In this document: one piece after another, positions 9,479 to 18,331 of the stretch
Numbering within the stretch: the first letter of the stretch is position 1
How the letters are laid out: each line of letters opens with the position of its first letter
Assembly: GCF_000162475.2 (NCBI RefSeq)
Contig: NZ_KI391971.1
Span: 684,901-748,900, forward strand
DNA: 64,000 bases
Direction of reading: 5' to 3'
DNA from: Granulicatella elegans ATCC 700633
GTDB lineage: Bacteria; Bacillota; Bacilli; Lactobacillales; Aerococcaceae
Translations under genes and position numbers: made by a program
Notes under the pieces: generated by a model
Seen by the model: only the letters and a program-made list of their open reading frames with translations
Told to the model about the DNA's origin: nothing
The model's database searches: none

Positions 9479-9505
9479 TTATAATAAACGAAAAGGATGG
9501 TAAAG

Positions 9506-12151
9506 ATGAAAAAATTATCTAGTAGTGAAATTCGTCAAATGTATCTTGATTTCTTCCAAGAGAAAGGACATAAGGTACATCCAAGTGCAAGTTTAATTCC
9601 TGTGAATGATCCAACATTATTATGGATCAACTCAGGGGTAGCTACTTTGAAAAAATATTTTGATGGAACAGAAACACCTGAAGTTCCAAGAATTACAAAT
9701 GCTCAAAAGAGTATTCGTACAAACGATATTGAAAATGTAGGTCATACGGCAAGACACCATACATTATTTGAAATGATGGGGAACTTCTCAATCGGCGATT
9801 ACTTCAAAGAAGAAGTAATTCCATGGGCTTGGGAATTTTTAACAAGCGAAAAATGGTTAGCATTAGACCCAAATCGTTTATATGTAACTTATTATCCAAA
9901 AGATCCTGAAACAAAATACTTATGGATGGAAAAAGTTGGATTACCAGAAGACCATATTATTCCAGTAGAAGATAACTTCTGGGATATCGGTGCTGGACCA
10001 TGTGGACCAGATACTGAGATTTTCTATGACCGTGGTGAAAAATATCAAACATTAGCGGAAGATGATCCTGAAAATTACCCAGGAGGAGAAAACGAACGTT
10101 ACTTAGAAATCTGGAACTTAGTATTCTCTCAATTTAACCATATGCCAGATGGAACTTATCCTCCATTACCACATAAAAACGTCGATACGGGGATGGGATT
10201 AGAGCGTGTTGTTTCTGTAATTCAAGATACTCCAACAAACTTTGAAACAGATTTATTCATGCCAATTATTCAACAATTAGAACAACTAAGTGCTGGTAAA
10301 AAATATAATACTTCAAAAGATTTAGATGTTTCATTTAAAGTTATTGCTGACCATATTCGTGCAGTTAGCTTTGCGATTGGTGATGGTGCGTTACCTTCAA
10401 ATGAAGGACGTGGATATATTATTCGTCGTTTAATCCGTCGTTCAGTAATGCATGGTCAACGTTTAGGCATTCAAGGTTCATTCTTAACAAAATTAGTGCC
10501 AACTGTTGCAAGCATTATGCATAGCTACTATCCTGAAGTAACTGAAAATATGGAGTTCATTCAAAAAGTTATTGCAAATGAAGAAAATCGTTTCCAAGAA
10601 ACAATTCATGATGGACTTGCAATTTTAGAAACAGTATTTGCTGAAATGAAAGAACAAAATCAAACTGTATTATCAGGTGAAAATGCCTTTAAACTATATG
10701 ATACTTATGGATTCCCTTATGAATTAACATTAGAATATGCTAGTGATAATGGTTATGAAGTGGATGAAGAAGGATTCCAAGCTGAAATGAAAGCACAAAA
10801 AGAACGTGCTCGTGCAGCTCGTAATACAGAAACTTCTATGAATGTTCAATCAGCTGTTCTACGTGATATTACAGTAGAAAGTACATTTGTGGGATATGAC
10901 CGTACAACTGAAAAAGGTCTATTAAGTGCGATTGTATATGAAGATGAATTAGTAGAATCTGCTTTAGAAGACACAAGAGTACAAGTTGTCTTCAATCAAA
11001 CTCCATTCTATGCTGAAATGGGTGGACAATTATCTGATCATGGTGTGATTAAGGATGAATCAGGTCAAGTAGTTGCAACTGTTGTTCAAGTGAAGAAAGC
11101 TCCAAATGGTCAACCTTTACATACAATTGATGTTATTGCTCCAATGCAATTAAATTCAACTTATGTATTAGAAGTGGATCAACAAGAGCGTGCTAAATTA
11201 ATTAAAAACCACACTGCCACTCACTTATTACACCAAGCATTAAAAGAAGTATTAGGAACACATGCTAACCAAGCAGGTTCATTAGTAGCTCCAGGATACT
11301 TACGTTTTGACTTTAGCCACTTTGGTCAAGTAACAGCTGAAGAATTAGCTGAAATGGAACGTATTGTAAATGAAAAAATTTGGGCAGCTTTAGATGTAGT
11401 GACTGTGGAAACTACATTAGAAGAAGCGAAAAAATTAGGTGCAATGGCTTTATTCGGTGAAAAATATGGTAATAAAGTTCGTATGGTAAACATTGCAAAC
11501 TGGTCTATTGAATTATGTGGTGGGGTTCACGTTTCAAATACTCAAGAAATCGGTCTATTCAAGATTCTTTCTGAATCTGGTATTGGTGCAGGAGTTCGCC
11601 GTATTGAAGCTGTAACTAGTCAAGAAGCCTTTGAGTTATTAGCAAAACATGAATTGTTATTAAAACAAATTGCAAGTGATGTTAAATCGGTACAATTAGA
11701 TAGTACTCCAGAACGAGTTTCTCACTTACAACAAGAATTAAAAGAAGCTCAACATGAAATTTCAGCTCTAAAAGCTAAATTAATGAAATCTGAAGTAGCA
11801 GACTTATTCGAATCTGTTTCTACAGCAGGAAACTACTCATTCATTACTGTTCACTTACCAAACAAAGATATGAATGAATTACGTCAATTAGCAGATACTT
11901 GGAGACAAAAAGCAGCAAGCGATGTATTTGTAGTTGCTACAAATGAAGGTGAAAAAGCGAATTTATTAGCTGCAGTTTCTAAAGATGCGAATGAAAAAGG
12001 AATTAAAGCAGGTGATATTATCAAATCTATTGCTTCACATATCCAAGGTGGCGGTGGTGGCCGTCCAGATATGGCTCAAGCAGGTGGTAAAAATCCAGCA
12101 GGTATTCCAGCTGCGTTAAAAGCAGTAGAAGAGTTCTTAACTCAAGCATAA
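9506..12151 (+). CDS. alaS: Alanyl-tRNA synthetase
   Basis: Class II alanyl-tRNA synthetase, 881 residues from the ATG at 9506 (MKKLSSSEIRQMYLDFF). An ATG at 9497 in the same frame is possible, but it falls inside the likely AAGGATGG ribosome site. The catalytic core has HHTLFEMMGNFSIGDYF. The editing domain has the zinc ligands HTATH and CGGVH. The C-terminal DHHA1 part has the GGGGGRPDMAQAGG loop. It charges tRNA-Ala and clears mischarged Ser and Gly. Regulated by the T-box leader. Confidence 0.98.
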   Translation: MKKLSSSEIRQMYLDFFQEKGHKVHPSASLIPVNDPTLLWINSGVATLKKYFDGTETPEVPRITNAQKSIRTNDIENVGHTARHHTLFEMMGNFSIGDYFKEEVIPWAWEFLTSEKWLALDPNRLYVTYYPKDPETKYLWMEKVGLPEDHIIPVEDNFWDIGAGPCGPDTEIFYDRGEKYQTLAEDDPENYPGGENERYLEIWNLVFSQFNHMPDGTYPPLPHKNVDTGMGLERVVSVIQDTPTNFETDLFMPIIQQLEQLSAGKKYNTSKDLDVSFKVIADHIRAVSFAIGDGALPSNEGRGYIIRRLIRRSVMHGQRLGIQGSFLTKLVPTVASIMHSYYPEVTENMEFIQKVIANEENRFQETIHDGLAILETVFAEMKEQNQTVLSGENAFKLYDTYGFPYELTLEYASDNGYEVDEEGFQAEMKAQKERARAARNTETSMNVQSAVLRDITVESTFVGYDRTTEKGLLSAIVYEDELVESALEDTRVQVVFNQTPFYAEMGGQLSDHGVIKDESGQVVATVVQVKKAPNGQPLHTIDVIAPMQLNSTYVLEVDQQERAKLIKNHTATHLLHQALKEVLGTHANQAGSLVAPGYLRFDFSHFGQVTAEELAEMERIVNEKIWAALDVVTVETTLEEAKKLGAMALFGEKYGNKVRMVNIANWSIELCGGVHVSNTQEIGLFKILSESGIGAGVRRIEAVTSQEAFELLAKHELLLKQIASDVKSVQLDSTPERVSHLQQELKEAQHEISALKAKLMKSEVADLFESVSTAGNYSFITVHLPNKDMNELRQLADTWRQKAASDVFVVATNEGEKANLLAAVSKDANEKGIKAGDIIKSIASHIQGGGGGRPDMAQAGGKNPAGIPAALKAVEEFLTQA

Positions 12152-12161
12152 TTATTAAATT

Positions 12162-12202
12162 GAAATGGAGTAGGATGTGATCCATTCTACTTCATTTTTT
12201 TA
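12162..12202 (+). terminator. Terminator of alaS
   Basis: GGAGTAGGATG and CATTCTACTTC form the arms with G-T pairs, followed by ATTTTTTT. Confidence 0.85.
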
Positions 12203-12229
12203 AGGAAAGTTTAATCTCTATCGTATTTA

Positions 12230-12258
12230 TTGTAGTTTTTAGTAAAATCTAGTAGAAT
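12230..12258 (+). promoter_or_regulatory. Possible promoter of ireB-ruvX
   Basis: TTGTAG (12230-12235) and TAGAAT (12253-12258) are 17 bp apart and 28 bp before ireB. Both hexamers are moderate matches. Confidence 0.5.
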
Positions 12259-12285
12259 GAAGATACAAAGAAATGAGGTGTTAAT

Positions 12286-12552
12286 ATGAGTTCAATGGAT
12301 GAAACAGTTCTATTTAACTTTCATGATAAAGATGAAAAAACAGTACAAGAGACACTAACAATTGTTTATGATGCATTAAACGAAAAAGGTTATAGTGCAG
12401 TGAATCAAATTGTTGGGTACTTATTATCTGGCGATCCAGCTTATATTCCTCGACATCGTGATGCTAGAAATCTAGTAAGACGTCACGAGCGTGATGAAAT
12501 TATCGAAGAATTAATCCGCCATTATATTCGTTCGACAGGTAGAGATTGTTAA
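12286..12552 (+). CDS. ireB: IreB/UPF0297 family regulatory protein
   Basis: An 88-residue protein with the UPF0297 hallmarks [15 protein letters not shown] and [17 protein letters not shown]. In Enterococcus faecalis, IreB is phosphorylated by the PASTA kinase IreK and restrains cephalosporin resistance; that is family knowledge. As in most Firmicutes, it lies immediately before ruvX and UPF0473: its stop TAA shares one base with the ruvX ATG. The kinase is not in this window. An N-terminal Thr (MDETVLF) sits in the usual phosphorylation region. Confidence 0.93.
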   Translation: MSSMDETVLFNFHDKDEKTVQETLTIVYDALNEKGYSAVNQIVGYLLSGDPAYIPRHRDARNLVRRHERDEIIEELIRHYIRSTGRDC

Positions 12553-12974
12553 TGAGAGTAATGGGATTAGATGTCGGCAGTAAAACGGTTGGAGTTGCGA
12601 TTAGTGACCCATTAGGTTGGACTGCTCAAGGTGTTGAAACGATTGTGATTAATGAAGCTGCAAGTGAATTTGGTTTTAACCGTGTGGTGGAATTGGTTAA
12701 AGAATACGAAGTTGAAAAGATTGTTATCGGTATGCCGAAAAACATGAATAATACAGCTGGACCCAGAGCAGAAGCTTCACAAAAATATGGTAGAAGTTTA
12801 GAAAAGCGATTAGAAATTCCAATCGTTTTTCACGATGAACGGTTAACAACGATGCAAGCAGAAAGAATGCTTGTTGAGGAGGCGAATGTTTCTCGTAAAA
12901 AGAGAAAAGAAGTCATTGATAAGTTAGCAGCCGTCATCATTTTACAAAATTATTTAGATTTAAATATTAAATAG
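12552..12974 (+). CDS. ruvX: Holliday junction resolvase RuvX/YqgF family
   Basis: From the ATG at 12552 ([19 protein letters not shown]) this is 140 residues of the RNase H-like YqgF family. Motifs are [10 protein letters not shown] (first acidic residue), [21 protein letters not shown] and [15 protein letters not shown]. An upstream TTG at 12546 could also be read, but the ATG overlapping the ireB stop is the usual arrangement. Family members are implicated in pre-16S rRNA 5'-end maturation and possibly recombination. Confidence 0.95.
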   Translation: MRVMGLDVGSKTVGVAISDPLGWTAQGVETIVINEAASEFGFNRVVELVKEYEVEKIVIGMPKNMNNTAGPRAEASQKYGRSLEKRLEIPIVFHDERLTTMQAERMLVEEANVSRKKRKEVIDKLAAVIILQNYLDLNIK

Positions 12975-12989
12975 AAAAGAGGAAACGTA

Positions 12990-13286
12990 ATGACAGAACA
13001 TACACATGAACATGATGGACATGAACATATTACAATTATTGATGAAGAAGGAAATGAAGTCTTACACGAGGTTTTATTTACTTTCGATTCAGAAGATTTT
13101 GGTAAATCATATGTTTTAGTATACCCAGCAGGAATTCCAGAAGGAGAAGAAGTTGAACTTCAAGCATTTTCATATGTTGAAGCTGAAGATGGTACTGAAG
13201 GCGACTTACTTCCTATTGAAACTGATGAAGAATGGGATATGATTGAGGAAGTTTTAAATACTTTCTTAGATGAAGAAGAAGAATAA
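12990..13286 (+). CDS. UPF0473 (DUF1292) family protein
   Basis: A 98-residue, strongly acidic protein with a His-rich start ([20 protein letters not shown]) and the DUF1292 body [19 protein letters not shown]. It is the third member of the ireB-ruvX-UPF0473 group that is conserved in Firmicutes. Its function is unknown. The histidine-rich N-terminus could bind metal, which is only a guess. A terminator follows at once. Confidence 0.9.
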   Translation: MTEHTHEHDGHEHITIIDEEGNEVLHEVLFTFDSEDFGKSYVLVYPAGIPEGEEVELQAFSYVEAEDGTEGDLLPIETDEEWDMIEEVLNTFLDEEEE

Positions 13287-13294
13287 TGATGTGG

Positions 13295-13332
13295 GAAGAC
13301 GCCTGATAGAATGCTATTTGGTGTCTTCTTTT
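13295..13332 (+). terminator. Terminator of ireB-ruvX-UPF0473
   Basis: GAAGACGCC pairs with GGTGTCTTC across a 16-base loop, followed by a T-rich run. It lies directly before repeat copy C. Confidence 0.85.
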
Positions 13333-13343
13333 ACTTTTATGGG

Positions 13344-13490
13344 GCGAAATTGGACTTGACTGAAGTAGCGGAGGACGGCAGCAGCCCTTCGGTCTCATGC
13401 CTAAATTTTGAGCCTAAGGTCTCAAAATTTCCTGTACTAGAAGCCGGTATGGCTTCTAGTACTAACGCTACGTCGTCAAGTCCATTTCGC
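13344..13490 (+). repeat. Dispersed three-hairpin palindromic element, copy C
   Basis: Closing arms begin GCGAAATTGGACTTGAC and end GTCAAGTCCATTTCGC. Inside are GAGGACGGCAGCAGCCC, a hairpin loop at TTCG, TCTCATGCC, the AAATTTTGAG/CTCAAAATTT hairpin and the hairpin GTACTAGAAGCC/GGCTTCTAGTAC. The core pair is GGC/GCC here instead of GCC/GGC in copies A, D and F, a compensatory swap. Confidence 0.85.
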
Positions 13491-13524
13491 TGGACGTGTG
13501 TTTATGAGAGGGCGTTTAAATTAT

Positions 13525-13594
13525 GGGACTTTCCTGAAGTAGCAAGGACGCAAGCAGCTTTGCAAGCGAATTTCATGGCACTGCGTTAAGTCTA
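13525..13594 (+). repeat. Short form of the dispersed palindromic element, copy C'
   Basis: GGGACTTTCCTGAAGTAGC starts the left arm and a matching AAGTCT ends the right. Between them are GGACGCAAGCAGC, a hairpin TTTGCAAGCGAA and TTCATGGCAC. Only the core hairpin is kept; the two inner hairpins of the long form are missing. It lies 34 bp after copy C. The next 115 bp up to mltG hold only its likely promoter. Confidence 0.65.
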
Positions 13595-13708
13595 TTTTGC
13601 TTTCATAGTATATCTTGATAGAATTTGTAACATAATTGTAGAACTCCTAGTCTTCAATTGTTATATGAATTCATGTATAATGACAACGAAGTTAAAAGGA
13701 GGCGGATT

Positions 13709-14851
13709 ATGTCAAAAAAAGAGCGTTTTAAAACAAATTTTATGTATGAAAATGAAGAACTTAGAGCTATTCGAAAAAAAGAATCAAAAATTACTCGAAA
13801 TATTGTTCGCTTATTTGCCATTCTATTTGCAGTAATTGTGATTGGTGGAGGAGTGTATGGTTACTATTATGTTTCCAACTCATTAAAACCAGTGGATACA
13901 AAACAAACTCAAACAGTAGAAGTAGAAATTCCAGCAGGATCTTCTGTAAAACAAATTGCAAAAATTTTAGAAGATAATAAGCTTATACGTAATTCAAAAA
14001 TTTTTAATTTTTATATTAAATTTAAAAATGTAGCTGGATTTAAAGCAGGATTTTATCAATTATCTCCATCTATGGATATTGATCAAATTTTAGGACAATT
14101 AGCAGATGGCGGTAAAGATAAATCTGCTAATGTAGCTAAAGTAGTCGTGCGTGAAGGTGAAACATTAACAGGAATTGCAGAAGAAGTAGAAAAATCTACG
14201 AAATATTCTAAAGAAGACTTTATGAATAAAGTACAAGAGCAAGGTTTTATTGATCAATTGGTACAAAAATTCCCTCGATTATTTAAAGATGCTCAAAAAG
14301 CTCAAAATGTTCGATATTTCTTAGAAGGATATTTATATCCTGCAACTTATGATGCAGATGAAAGCAAAACTTTACAAATGATTATTGAAGAAATGGTTGC
14401 GAAAACAGATAGTATTTTATCAAAATATTATGCAAAAATTTCTCAAGGAGATTATAATGTTCATGAAATTTTAACGATGGCTTCTTTAGTAGAAAAAGAA
14501 GGATTTAAATTAGAAGACCGTCAAAAAATTGCAAGTGTATTTTATAATCGGATTAAAAAGAATATGATGTTACAAACAGATATTTCTGTTCTATATGCTT
14601 TAGGCGAGCATAAAGAAGTCGTAACATTAAAAGATTTAGAAGTAAATTCTCCATATAATTTATATAAGTACAGAGGCTTGGGACCGGGACCGTTTAATAG
14701 TCCAAGTGAAGAAGCGATTTTAGCGGCTATTGATCCAGCTCAAACAGATTATGAATATTTCGTAGCAGATATTCAAACAAAAGAAGTTTATTTTGCAAAA
14801 ACATATGAAGAACACTTAGCCTTAAAAGCTAAATACGTTGATAAGGAGTAA
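13709..14851 (+). CDS. mltG: Endolytic peptidoglycan transglycosylase MltG
   Basis: The ATG at 13709 follows AAAGGAGG and gives 380 residues. The frame is open further up, but a likely promoter (TTCAAT, 17 bp, TATAAT at 13676-13681) lies in that extension. A short basic cytoplasmic tail is followed by one membrane segment (IVRLFAILFAVIVIGGGVYG), a LysM-like part and the YceG catalytic domain with ASLVEKEGFKLEDR, whose first Glu after LV is the catalytic residue, and NPYNLY/RGLGPGPFNSP-like motifs. MltG cuts nascent glycan strands during peripheral wall synthesis. Confidence 0.95.
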   Translation: MSKKERFKTNFMYENEELRAIRKKESKITRNIVRLFAILFAVIVIGGGVYGYYYVSNSLKPVDTKQTQTVEVEIPAGSSVKQIAKILEDNKLIRNSKIFNFYIKFKNVAGFKAGFYQLSPSMDIDQILGQLADGGKDKSANVAKVVVREGETLTGIAEEVEKSTKYSKEDFMNKVQEQGFIDQLVQKFPRLFKDAQKAQNVRYFLEGYLYPATYDADESKTLQMIIEEMVAKTDSILSKYYAKISQGDYNVHEILTMASLVEKEGFKLEDRQKIASVFYNRIKKNMMLQTDISVLYALGEHKEVVTLKDLEVNSPYNLYKYRGLGPGPFNSPSEEAILAAIDPAQTDYEYFVADIQTKEVYFAKTYEEHLALKAKYVDKE

Positions 14852-14854
14852 TTT

Positions 14855-15484
14855 ATGAAAAAGAAGCCAATTGTTATTGGAGTGACTGGTGGTTCTGGTA
14901 GTGGTAAAACTACTGTTAGTAGAAAAATTTTGGAACACTTTCCAGAATTGAGTATTGTAAAAATTGACCAAGACTTCTATTATAAAGACCAAAGTGATAT
15001 GCCTTTTGAAGAACGTTTAAAAACAAATTATGACCATCCATTTGCGTTTGATACGGATTTATTAATTGAACATATGAATAAGTTAATCAATTTTGAATCT
15101 ATTGATGAACCCGTATATGATTATGAAAATCATACGAGAAGTAATCAAACCATTCATCAAGAACCTAAAGATGTTATTTTAATTGAAGGAATCTTAATTT
15201 TGGAAGATGAACGCTTACGTGATTTAATGGATATTAAAGTATATGTAGATACAGACGATGATATTCGAATTATTCGTCGTATTAAACGAGATATGGTTGA
15301 ACGTGGTAGAACTCTTGATTCCATTATCCATCAATATGTTACTGTTGTAAAACCAATGTATCATCAGTTTATTGAGCCTACTAAGAAATTTGCAGATATT
15401 ATTATTCCTGAAGGTGGCTCAAATGTTGTAGCAATTGACTTAATGACAACGAAAATAGCATCTATTTTAAGTGATTTAACATAA
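14855..15484 (+). CDS. udk: Uridine kinase
   Basis: A 209-residue P-loop kinase with Walker [10 protein letters not shown] about residues 11-19, [20 protein letters not shown] and [12 protein letters not shown]. It phosphorylates uridine and cytidine in pyrimidine salvage. It begins 3 bp after the mltG stop, so the two are cotranscribed; the mltG-udk-greA order is common in Lactobacillales. The start ATG follows AAGGAG. Confidence 0.97.
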   Translation: MKKKPIVIGVTGGSGSGKTTVSRKILEHFPELSIVKIDQDFYYKDQSDMPFEERLKTNYDHPFAFDTDLLIEHMNKLINFESIDEPVYDYENHTRSNQTIHQEPKDVILIEGILILEDERLRDLMDIKVYVDTDDDIRIIRRIKRDMVERGRTLDSIIHQYVTVVKPMYHQFIEPTKKFADIIIPEGGSNVVAIDLMTTKIASILSDLT

Positions 15485-15510
15485 ATTTCTCAGAAATTTT
15501 AAAATAAAGC

Positions 15511-15539
15511 TTGCAATCTTCTTCATAAAATGGTATGTT
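15511..15539 (+). promoter_or_regulatory. Promoter of greA
   Basis: TTGCAA (15511-15516) and TATGTT (15534-15539) are 17 bp apart. TGG before the -10 gives an extended -10. Confidence 0.65.
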
Positions 15540-15584
15540 TTTACCACTGTCAAAACAGTAAAATGGAAAAGAGGGAGAAGCCAA

Positions 15585-16064
15585 ATGACTGAGAAATTAT
15601 ATCCAATGACGCTTGAAGGGAAAGCAAAATTAGAAGCTGAATTGGAAGAATTAAAAGTAGTTAAACGTAAAGAAATCGTTGAGCGTATTAAAATTGCTCG
15701 TAGTTATGGCGACTTATCTGAAAATTCAGAGTACGAATCAGCTAAAGATGAACAAGCATTTGTTGAAGGAAGAATTACAACTCTTGAAAAAATGATTCGT
15801 TTTGCTGAAATTATCGATGATAATAATGTCGAAAAAGATGTCGTTTCATTAGGGCGTAAAATTACTTTTATCGAATTACCAGATGGTGAAGAAGAGTCTT
15901 ATACAATCGTTGGTAGTGCAGAAGCAAATCCAATCGAAGGAAAAATTTCAAATGATTCTCCAATTGCTAAAGGAATCATTGGTAAGAAATTAAATGACGA
16001 AGTTGTTATCCAAACTCCTGGTGGAGACATGAAGGTAAAAATTACTAAAATTGAATCTGTATAA
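15585..16064 (+). CDS. greA: Transcription elongation factor GreA
   Basis: A 159-residue GreA. The N-terminal coiled coil has the tip region [18 protein letters not shown] with the acidic residues that reach into the RNA polymerase secondary channel. The C-terminal FKBP-like domain has the [14 protein letters not shown] segment. It rescues backtracked polymerase by stimulating transcript cleavage. It has its own promoter and terminator. Confidence 0.97.
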   Translation: MTEKLYPMTLEGKAKLEAELEELKVVKRKEIVERIKIARSYGDLSENSEYESAKDEQAFVEGRITTLEKMIRFAEIIDDNNVEKDVVSLGRKITFIELPDGEEESYTIVGSAEANPIEGKISNDSPIAKGIIGKKLNDEVVIQTPGGDMKVKITKIESV

Positions 16065-16077
16065 GAAATCTTTTGTG

Positions 16078-16113
16078 AACTGTAAGAGAATGAGTTTCTC
16101 TTACAGTTTTTTT
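16078..16113 (+). terminator. Terminator of greA
   Basis: AACTGTAAGAGAA and TTCTCTTACAGTT form a perfect 13-bp stem, followed by a T run. Confidence 0.95.
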
Positions 16114-16190
16114 GTTTAAGAAAGAATGTGAACTATGATGTTGGATATGGTATAATTAATTTAGAATATAAAAGAAAAGGTGAAAAATTT

Positions 16191-17522
16191 TTGAGGAAAT
16201 TAACGAAATTTTTTGGAACTATTTCTGTATTATGCTTAATAGGTTTAGTAAAACCAATAGCAGCAGAAACTGTAGATATTGTTGAATTAACAAAAAATGC
16301 AGGATATGAAGTAAATCCTGATGATAAACCTAAGTCATCGATTGTGGTTGATGCATATACTGGTAGAATTTTATGGCAAGATAATATTGATGAAGAGCGG
16401 GATCCAGCAAGTATTAGTAAAGTTTTGACAGTATATTTAGTGATGGAGGCTATTCAAAAAGGTGAATTATCTTTATCTCAAAAGATTACAGCGACAAAAG
16501 AGGATGAAGCTATTTCCAATATTTATGCAATTAGTAATAATAAAATTATTGAGGGTGTTGAATATCCAATTGAAGAATTAATTAAGATGACTCTTGTTCC
16601 TTCTTCAAATGCCGCAACGATAATGTTAGCAAATACATTGGATAAAGATTCTGCAGCATTTATTGGAAAAATGAATGCTAAAGCAAAAGAATTAGGAATG
16701 AATCATACGACATTCAATAATGCTTCTGGTGCAGTGGCTGAATTGTTTCAAGGTTATTATCAACCGGAAGGTTATGATGCTTCAAAACCAAATCAAACAA
16801 CTGCTCGTGATTTAGCAATTTTAGCTATGGATTTAATGAATCATTATCCACAAGTATTACAATACACTAATTCTGCTGTTGTAAAAACAATGGAAGGAAC
16901 GCCATATGAAGAAAAATTTGATACGTATAATTATTCTCTTCCTGGAGCAAAGTATGGAATTGAAGGAGTTAATGGATTAAAAACTGGATCAAGTGGCTAT
17001 GGTGCTTTTAACTATATTGCAACGTATGAAAAGGATCAAATGAAGTTAGTGGAAGTTGTTCTTGGAGTTGGAGATTGGTATAATCAAGCTGGTGAAATGA
17101 TTCGACATACATTTGGGAATGCAATTTTGAATTATGTATTAGAACATTTCTCATTCCAAACGATATTACCCGCAGGAGAGCATAATTTTGATGGGCATAA
17201 GATTACAACTAATCAACCTCTTCAAATGATTGTTGAAAATGGAAAAAAACCTGAATGGGAGGTAGCCAATAAAAGAGTAAGTATTGATTTGCCAGGTGTT
17301 TTCTTAAAAGAAAACCAAAAAAATCCGAGCGTTGAAGTAGTAGCAGAAAGTGGATTTGCAGATTTACCCAAAGAACCAGAGAAAAGACAACAAACACTTC
17401 AAGTGTATATTATACAAAATGCTTTTGCTTTTGCAGTTATAATTGGTGGTTCAATTTTATTTCTTTTAGTATTGTTTGGAGAGAGTCGAGCTAAAAAAAG
17501 ACGAAGCCATAAAAGGAAATAA
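16191..17522 (+). CDS. dacA: D-alanyl-D-alanine carboxypeptidase (PBP5-type, DacA)
   Basis: The start is taken as TTG at 16191, after AAAAGG at 16176-16180, giving a signal peptide (RKLTKFFGTISVLCLIGLVK) cut after a PIAAE-like site. An upstream ATG at 16128 would put the extended -10 TGGTATAAT (16148-16156) inside the gene. The 443-residue product has SxxK in ASISKVLT, SxN in SSNAA and KTG in LKTGSSGYG, then a beta-rich C-terminal domain, a membrane anchor and a Lys/Arg-rich tail. It trims D-Ala from peptidoglycan stem peptides outside the membrane. Confidence 0.94.
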   Translation: MRKLTKFFGTISVLCLIGLVKPIAAETVDIVELTKNAGYEVNPDDKPKSSIVVDAYTGRILWQDNIDEERDPASISKVLTVYLVMEAIQKGELSLSQKITATKEDEAISNIYAISNNKIIEGVEYPIEELIKMTLVPSSNAATIMLANTLDKDSAAFIGKMNAKAKELGMNHTTFNNASGAVAELFQGYYQPEGYDASKPNQTTARDLAILAMDLMNHYPQVLQYTNSAVVKTMEGTPYEEKFDTYNYSLPGAKYGIEGVNGLKTGSSGYGAFNYIATYEKDQMKLVEVVLGVGDWYNQAGEMIRHTFGNAILNYVLEHFSFQTILPAGEHNFDGHKITTNQPLQMIVENGKKPEWEVANKRVSIDLPGVFLKENQKNPSVEVVAESGFADLPKEPEKRQQTLQVYIIQNAFAFAVIIGGSILFLLVLFGESRAKKRRSHKRK

Positions 17523-17619
17523 TAAAAGGATAAAACGGAAAAAATCTTATTAAAATCTGATAAAAATATATACGAATTACTAGACTTTGTGTGTATTTTA
17601 TGACAGAATACACTCGAGG

Positions 17620-17693
17620 GGTACTATAGCTCAGCAGGATAGAGCAAACGTTTCCTAAACGTTAGGTCGGGGGTTCAAATCCCTCTAGTACCG
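17620..17693 (+). tRNA. tRNA-Arg (anticodon CCU)
   Basis: A full cloverleaf can be drawn: acceptor GGTACTA/TAGTACC, D arm GCTC/GAGC, anticodon stem AACGT/ACGTT with loop TTCCTAA, and T arm GGGGG-TTCAAAT-CCCTC. The anticodon is CCT, reading the AGG codon. The 3' CCA is not encoded. A possible promoter TTGTGT (17587)-16 bp-TACACT (17609) sits directly upstream. It stands alone, not in a cluster. Confidence 0.95.
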
Positions 17694-17812
17694 TAATGAT
17701 GATTATTTAATACAAAAATGGGGATTTAGAAAAGAATAGTTTGATCAAGAAACGACAGGAATTGGAGAGTAATGACTCTTCATTCTGAATATATTTTGTA
17801 TGGGTGATAGCT

Positions 17813-18067
17813 ATGTATGCGATGAATCGTCAGTTAAAATCATTGAAATTGTTTATAGAAATCATAGAAAAAGGTCATAGTATCGAATTTGAATTTAATG
17901 GAAATCTCTATCGATTTTCACATATTAATGATGAATATGTATTAATTAATTACACGACTAAAAATGAGTTACATTTCAAGACAATTGAAGAAGTGATGGA
18001 AGCCGAATCTAATGGATTGAATTTCCAAAAGATTTGGAAAAAATTAAAAATTCTGTCTATACGATAG
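17813..18067 (+). CDS. Hypothetical small protein
   Basis: I do not recognise this 84-residue protein. It starts MYAMNRQLKSLKLFIEIIEK and has a basic helical start, a beta-rich middle (IEFEFNGNLYRFSHINDEYVLINY) and a helical end with IEEVMEAES. The ATG at 17813 follows GGGTGAT; a GTG at 17804 and an ATG at 17822 are in the same frame. No signal or membrane segment is seen. It stands alone between the tRNA and the choline operon. It could be a degenerate or lineage-specific gene. Confidence 0.55.
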   Translation: MYAMNRQLKSLKLFIEIIEKGHSIEFEFNGNLYRFSHINDEYVLINYTTKNELHFKTIEEVMEAESNGLNFQKIWKKLKILSIR

Positions 18068-18199
18068 TCATCAGTTTAGTCTAATTTAAAACTATACTAT
18101 TATTGTGTTGGGTATTAGTAATACAGTATTAAATAGAATAATCATCATTTTGTTAGCATGATTCTTCAAATGGGTAGTGGGGATGAAGCTGATTACATT

Positions 18200-18239
18200 A
18201 AGTGGATTGATAACTTTTATGTTGTCATCCACTTTTTTT
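18200..18239 (+). terminator. Terminator before the choline operon
   Basis: AAGTGGATTGATAAC pairs imperfectly with GTTGTCATCCACTT, followed by TTTTT. The rest of 18068-18267 shows nothing I can name. Confidence 0.8.
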
Positions 18240-18267
18240 ATTTTAAAATTTCTTATACATTTTAGTG

Positions 18268-18296
18268 TTGCTATTTAAAGATGATAGGTGTAAACT
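18268..18296 (+). promoter_or_regulatory. Promoter of the choline operon, with a dyad over the -10
   Basis: TTGCTA (18268-18273) and TAAACT (18291-18296) are 17 bp apart. GATAG and CTATC (18283-18299) form an inverted repeat overlapping the -10 box. The winged-helix part of the first gene could bind here, which is speculation. Confidence 0.6.
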
Positions 18297-18331
18297 ATCC
18301 TTAGTTCACAAAAACAGAAAGTGGTGATTAC

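Noticed and set aside
13311-13589. A 92-codon plus-strand reading frame covering repeat copies C and C'
   Set aside because: It runs through the terminator, closing stems and hairpins of the repeats, has no proper ribosome site and resembles no protein.
17620-17693. tRNA-Arg(CCU) as an integration site
   Set aside because: No integrase and no duplicated 3' end of the tRNA are visible nearby.
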